NCBI RefSeq assembly: GCF_000826085.1
Contig: NZ_CCYM01000003.1
Location: 806,001-870,000 of the forward strand
Length of the DNA: 64,000 bases
Direction: 5' to 3'
Source of the DNA: Nigerium massiliense
Lineage (GTDB): Bacteria > Actinomycetota > Actinomycetes > Propionibacteriales > Propionibacteriaceae
The first letter of the stretch is position 1. Each line of letters opens with the position of its first letter. The translations under genes and the position numbers were made by a program. Shown here piece by piece: positions 60,841-64,000 of this stretch. The notes under the pieces are model-generated. The model did not search any database, had not been told where the DNA came from, and worked only from the letters and a program-made list of their open reading frames with translations.

Positions 60841-63384
60841 GTGACGACACCGCCCTTCGACCTGGACGCCGTCGGCGCCGGACTGCCCGTCGCCGCCGCG
60901 CTGGACGAGCTCGCCCGCGCGATCGAGGGCACCCGCGCGGTCGTCCAGGCGCCGCCGGGCACCGGCAAGACCACGCTGGTGCCGCCGCTGGCCGCGAACC
61001 TGACCCCCGGACGCGTCATCGTCACCCAGCCCCGCCGCATCGCCGCCCGGGCCGCCGCCCGCCGGCTGGCCCACCTCAGCCACACCCGCCTCGGGGACGC
61101 CGTCGGCTACACCGTTCGCGGGGACGCCCAGCTCAGCGCCGCCACCCGGGTGGAGTTCGTGACCACCGGCGTCCTCATCCGGCGGATGCTCGCCGACCCG
61201 GCCCTTGACGGTATCTCCGCGGTCGTCCTCGACGAGGTGCACGAGCGGCACCTCGACTCCGACGTCGCCTTCGCGCTGCTGCGTGAACTGGTCGACCTGC
61301 GCGACGACCTCGCGCTCGTCGTCATGTCCGCCACCCTGGACGCCGACCGCTGGGCCTCGCTCCTCGGCGATGACGCCCCGGCTCCCGTGGTGCGCGTCGC
61401 CGCCGACTTGCACCCGCTCGACATCCGCTGGGCTCCCCCGCCACCCGGCGTCCACCGGCTCGGGCCGCGCGGCGTCGGCCACGACTTCCTCGACCACGTC
61501 GCCGCCACCACCCAGCGCGCCTTCACCGAGCAGGACGCCGGCAACGCGCTCGTCTTCGTCCCCGGTGCCTGGGAGGCAGGACAGGTCGCGGACCGCCTGG
61601 TCAGCCGCGGGATCAATGCCGAACCCCTTTCCGGCAGCCTGGACGCCCGCGCGCAGGACCGCGTCCTGTCCGACCGTCCCGGACGCCGCGTCATCGTGTC
61701 CACCGCCGTCGCCGAGTCGTCGCTGACGGTCCCCGGCATCCGGCTCGTCGTCGACTCCGGACTGGCCCGCGAACCCCGCTTCGACGCCGGACGTCAGATG
61801 TCCGGGCTGGTCACGGTCAGCGAGGCGCGCTCCTCGGCACAGCAGCGCGCCGGACGCGCCGCCCGCCTCGGGCCGGGCGTCGCGGTCCGGTGCTTCGCCG
61901 AGGCCGAGTGGTCGCGGCTGCGCGCCTTCACCACCCCCGAGATCGCCACCGCCGACCTCACCGGCGCCGCCCTCGACCTGGCCTGCTGGGGATCCCCCGG
62001 CGGCGTCGGGCTGGCGCTGCCCGACGCGCCCCCGGCCACCGCGATGGACACGGCGACGGACACCCTCCGCGAGCTCGGCGCCGTCGACGCCGACGGCCGC
62101 GCCACGGCGCGCGGGCGGGCGCTGGCCCGCGTTCCCGCCGACCCGCGGCTGGCCCGGGGCCTCCTCGACGGCGCCCCCGTCGTCGGCGCCCGGACCGCCG
62201 CCGAGGTCGTCGCGATGCTGTCCTCCGATCGGCGCGTCCCCGACGGCGACCTCGAGCGCTGGCTGCCCTCCCTGCGGCAGGGCGGCCAGGACCTGCGACC
62301 GTGGCGCACCGAGGTGTCGCGGCTCGAGCGCGCCGTCCGCGAGACCCTGCCGGCCGGCGAGCCGTCCGACGTCCCGATCACCCGCGGCGACGTGGCCGGC
62401 CACGAGGTCGGCTTCGTCACCGCGCTCGCCTACCCCGGACGCGTCGCGCGCCGCCGTGGAGGCCCGGAGTCGGCGTCCTACACGTTCGCTTCCGGCACCG
62501 GCGCCATGCTGGAGGCCTCCTCACCCCTGCGCGGCCAGGAGTGGCTCGCCGTCGCCGAGACGACCCGCCACCAGGTTGCCGACGGTTCCGGCGCGCTCAT
62601 CCGCGCGGCCGCGCCGCTCAGCCGGGAACTCGCCGAGGCGGCCGCCGCTCCCCTGCGCGAGACCCGCACCGACCACACCTGGTGGGACGGACGCCTCCAG
62701 GCCCGCCGCGTGGACGCCCTCGGCGCCATCGAGCTCACGTCCACGCCGATCAGACCGACCGCCGCCCAGGGACGGGCGGCCGTCCGAGACGCCCTGCGCG
62801 ACCACGGGCTCGGCCTGCTCGACTGGTCCGCGGGTGCGGAGACGCTGCGTCGCCGCCTCGCCCTGCTGCACCGCGAGCTCGGCGACCCGTGGCCCGCCAT
62901 GGACGACGACGCCCTGCTCGAGCGCGCCGACGCCTGGCTCGGCCCCGACCTCGACCGGCTCGCGTCCGGCACCCCCGCGTCCCAGCTCGACGTCGAACGC
63001 GCGCTGCGCAACCTGCTGCCATGGCCCGAGGCGGTCCGTCTCGACGAACTCGCGCCGGAGCGCCTCGGAGTGCCGACCGGCTCCCGCCTACGCCTCACCT
63101 ATCCCGACACCCCGGACGGGCGCGTCGTGCTACCCGTGAAGCTGCAGGAGTGTTTCGGCCTGACCGAGACCCCACGCATCGTCGACGGCCGCGTCCCCGT
63201 GCTGCTGCACCTGCTCAGCCCGGCCGGACGCCCGCTGGCCGTCACCGACGACCTCGCGTCCTTCTGGGTGAACGCCTATCCTGGCGTCCGCGCCGAGAAC
63301 CGCGGCCGCTACGCCAAACACCCCTGGCCGGACGACCCGTTGACCGCACCCCCGCGCCGCGGCACGACCAAGTCGGGCCGCTGA
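60841..63384 (+). CDS. hrpB: ATP-dependent helicase HrpB
   Basis: An 847-residue DEAH/RHA-type RNA helicase-like protein. Walker A APPGTGKTT (37-45), DEVH box at Asp131, SAT motif at 163-165 (MSATLD) and motif VI QQRAGRAAR near 344 are in order, followed by a DUF (HrpB C-terminal) domain extending to the end. The length is typical. GTG 60841 is the chosen start; an upstream in-frame ATG-less extension is not used. Function remains obscure; E. coli HrpB affects RNA processing or colicin-like phenotypes. Confidence 0.92.
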   Translation: MTTPPFDLDAVGAGLPVAAALDELARAIEGTRAVVQAPPGTGKTTLVPPLAANLTPGRVIVTQPRRIAARAAARRLAHLSHTRLGDAVGYTVRGDAQLSAATRVEFVTTGVLIRRMLADPALDGISAVVLDEVHERHLDSDVAFALLRELVDLRDDLALVVMSATLDADRWASLLGDDAPAPVVRVAADLHPLDIRWAPPPPGVHRLGPRGVGHDFLDHVAATTQRAFTEQDAGNALVFVPGAWEAGQVADRLVSRGINAEPLSGSLDARAQDRVLSDRPGRRVIVSTAVAESSLTVPGIRLVVDSGLAREPRFDAGRQMSGLVTVSEARSSAQQRAGRAARLGPGVAVRCFAEAEWSRLRAFTTPEIATADLTGAALDLACWGSPGGVGLALPDAPPATAMDTATDTLRELGAVDADGRATARGRALARVPADPRLARGLLDGAPVVGARTAAEVVAMLSSDRRVPDGDLERWLPSLRQGGQDLRPWRTEVSRLERAVRETLPAGEPSDVPITRGDVAGHEVGFVTALAYPGRVARRRGGPESASYTFASGTGAMLEASSPLRGQEWLAVAETTRHQVADGSGALIRAAAPLSRELAEAAAAPLRETRTDHTWWDGRLQARRVDALGAIELTSTPIRPTAAQGRAAVRDALRDHGLGLLDWSAGAETLRRRLALLHRELGDPWPAMDDDALLERADAWLGPDLDRLASGTPASQLDVERALRNLLPWPEAVRLDELAPERLGVPTGSRLRLTYPDTPDGRVVLPVKLQECFGLTETPRIVDGRVPVLLHLLSPAGRPLAVTDDLASFWVNAYPGVRAENRGRYAKHPWPDDPLTAPPRRGTTKSGR

Positions 63385-63386
63385 GG

Positions 63387-63449
63387 GTGCAGGCGATCGC
63401 CAGCGTCCTGGGGCTGCTGATGGCACTCCTCCTATCGCTGTTCGTCTAG
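63387..63449 (+). CDS. Possible 20-residue hydrophobic peptide
   Basis: A GTG-started frame just after hrpB would encode MQAIASVLGLLMALLLSLFV, a single transmembrane helix. The GAGG sits directly before the GTG, so translation is doubtful; it may simply be the end of an untranslated region. Confidence 0.2.
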   Translation: MQAIASVLGLLMALLLSLFV

Positions 63450-63468
63450 CGTCGGCGGCGCCGGGAGC

Positions 63469-64000
63469 TCACCCCGTCGGCGTCGGCCACTCCACCAGGT
63501 GCAGGGCGGGATCGTCCAGCGAGAACGTCCGGACCGGACCGGGCGGGGTCTCTGCGGTCTCGAACCGGACCGTCACCCGCCCCAGCCCCGATCCCCAGAC
63601 CCACCCGCGGCCGTACTCGTCGTGCTCGACGTCGGCGCCGGGGGTGAACGACAGGATCCCCAGACCCACCCGCGGCCGTACTCGTCGTGCTCGACGTCGG
63701 CGCCGGGGGTGAACGACAGCTGCCACCGCGGGCGCAGCGCCTCGGGCTGTCCCGTCCCGGTGGCGGACTGACCCGCCGCGTCGGCGTCCGCGTGGGTGTC
63801 CTCGGCCGAGCCGGCCTCCGCGTGCGACGCCACCACCTGGCCCGACGGGTTCGCGACGGCGGTCTGCACCACGGCCCCGGCGACCTCGGGCTCGAACAAC
63901 TCCTCCTGGGCCGCCTCGCTGAAGCCCGACACCCCCACCCCGAGCAGCCGGAACCCGGTCCCGATCTCCAGCCCACCGAGCAGGGAGCGCGCGATGCGCC
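63469..64000 (-). pseudogene. dinB: DNA polymerase IV (DinB), 3' end, frameshifted by a tandem duplication
   Basis: The gene runs off the window end at 64000 and is read on the minus strand. The little-finger region FRLLGVGVSGFSEAAQE is recognisable. From it the frame proceeds to RPRWQLSFTPGADVEHDEYGRGW (split: PGADVEHDEYGRGWVWG), which is the actinobacterial DinB C-terminal motif. A perfect 65-bp tandem duplication (63590-63654 and 63655-63719) then shifts the frame, giving a false end near 63573. Deleting one copy restores WGSGLGRVTVRFET, then PPGPVRTFSLDDPALHLVEW and the stop at 63469. As written, the polymerase loses its last about 35 residues. Confidence 0.85.
63590..63719. repeat. Exact 2 x 65-bp tandem duplication in dinB
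   Basis: Bases 63590-63654 are repeated identically and directly adjacent at 63655-63719, with no spacer. The period is not a multiple of three, so the reading frame is broken. Confidence 0.95.

Overview
The window is a chromosomal segment of a high-GC actinobacterium. GC-ending codons dominate, GTG starts are frequent, and several genes have a TANNNT -10 element placed so that the start codon is the first base of the mRNA. Actinobacterial markers include a MurT/GatD pair, TIGR03086 (mycothiol-type DinB) and DUF3618 proteins, an IdeR/DtxR-type iron box and a HAIR-like HspR site. The methylcitrate-cycle genes, PPK2 and several sugar/polyol kinases fit a Propionibacteriaceae-like organism, but that placement is an inference. 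Almost everything looks like core or metabolic chromosome; I see no prophage, insertion sequence, CRISPR array or conjugative module.

Layout. 1-7.2 kb: 3' end of gnd, convergent aroE, a secreted subtilase with three C-terminal repeats whose start appears frameshifted, then a three-gene ADP-ribosylglycohydrolase / NCS1 permease / PfkB kinase cassette. 7.2-18.8 kb: thioesterase and long-chain acyl-CoA ligase, divergent from a MarR regulator with a dyad operator, a FAD/Fe-S D-2-hydroxyacid dehydrogenase fusion, a lipoprotein, a DUF308 membrane protein, ettA and a sugar porter. 18.9-24.9 kb: SSB paralogue, two dynamin-like GTPases (one with a perfect tandem duplication of its membrane segment) and a PrsW-type protease. 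24.9-33.2 kb: DUF72, xylB, nitronate monooxygenase, tRNA-Arg, PPK2, orn, fused dihydroxyacetone kinase and a zinc alcohol dehydrogenase.

33.3-40.8 kb: efeUOB iron uptake under a near-consensus DtxR/IdeR box, tRNA-His with a nested-hairpin terminator followed by gene remnants (CPBP protease and ABC ATPase fragments), a YtrA-type GntR regulator, murT-gatD and tRNA-Lys. 41-48.5 kb: a sugar ABC importer without its own ATPase, GroES-like/DUF3618 pair, bcp, a DUF4261-like protein, an unassigned transporter and an OsmC protein. 48.5-55.7 kb: FGGY kinase plus AraM-like polyol-phosphate dehydrogenase, a small ORF, prpD-prpB without prpC, and an MFS symporter. 55.8-64 kb: a winged-helix/membrane-protein pair, TIGR03086, VOC and AraC proteins, tRNA-Leu, PCMT-like methyltransferase, an atypical SDR, hsp20, hrpB, and the 3' end of dinB carrying a perfect 65-bp tandem duplication that breaks its frame.

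The most unusual features are the two exact tandem duplications (19.6-19.8 kb and 63.6-63.7 kb). One adds an extra membrane segment to a dynamin-like GTPase and the other frameshifts dinB. Also notable are the one-base C-tract problem at the subtilase start, the tRNA-His remnant region, and a marked preference for GGA before CGC arginine codons.
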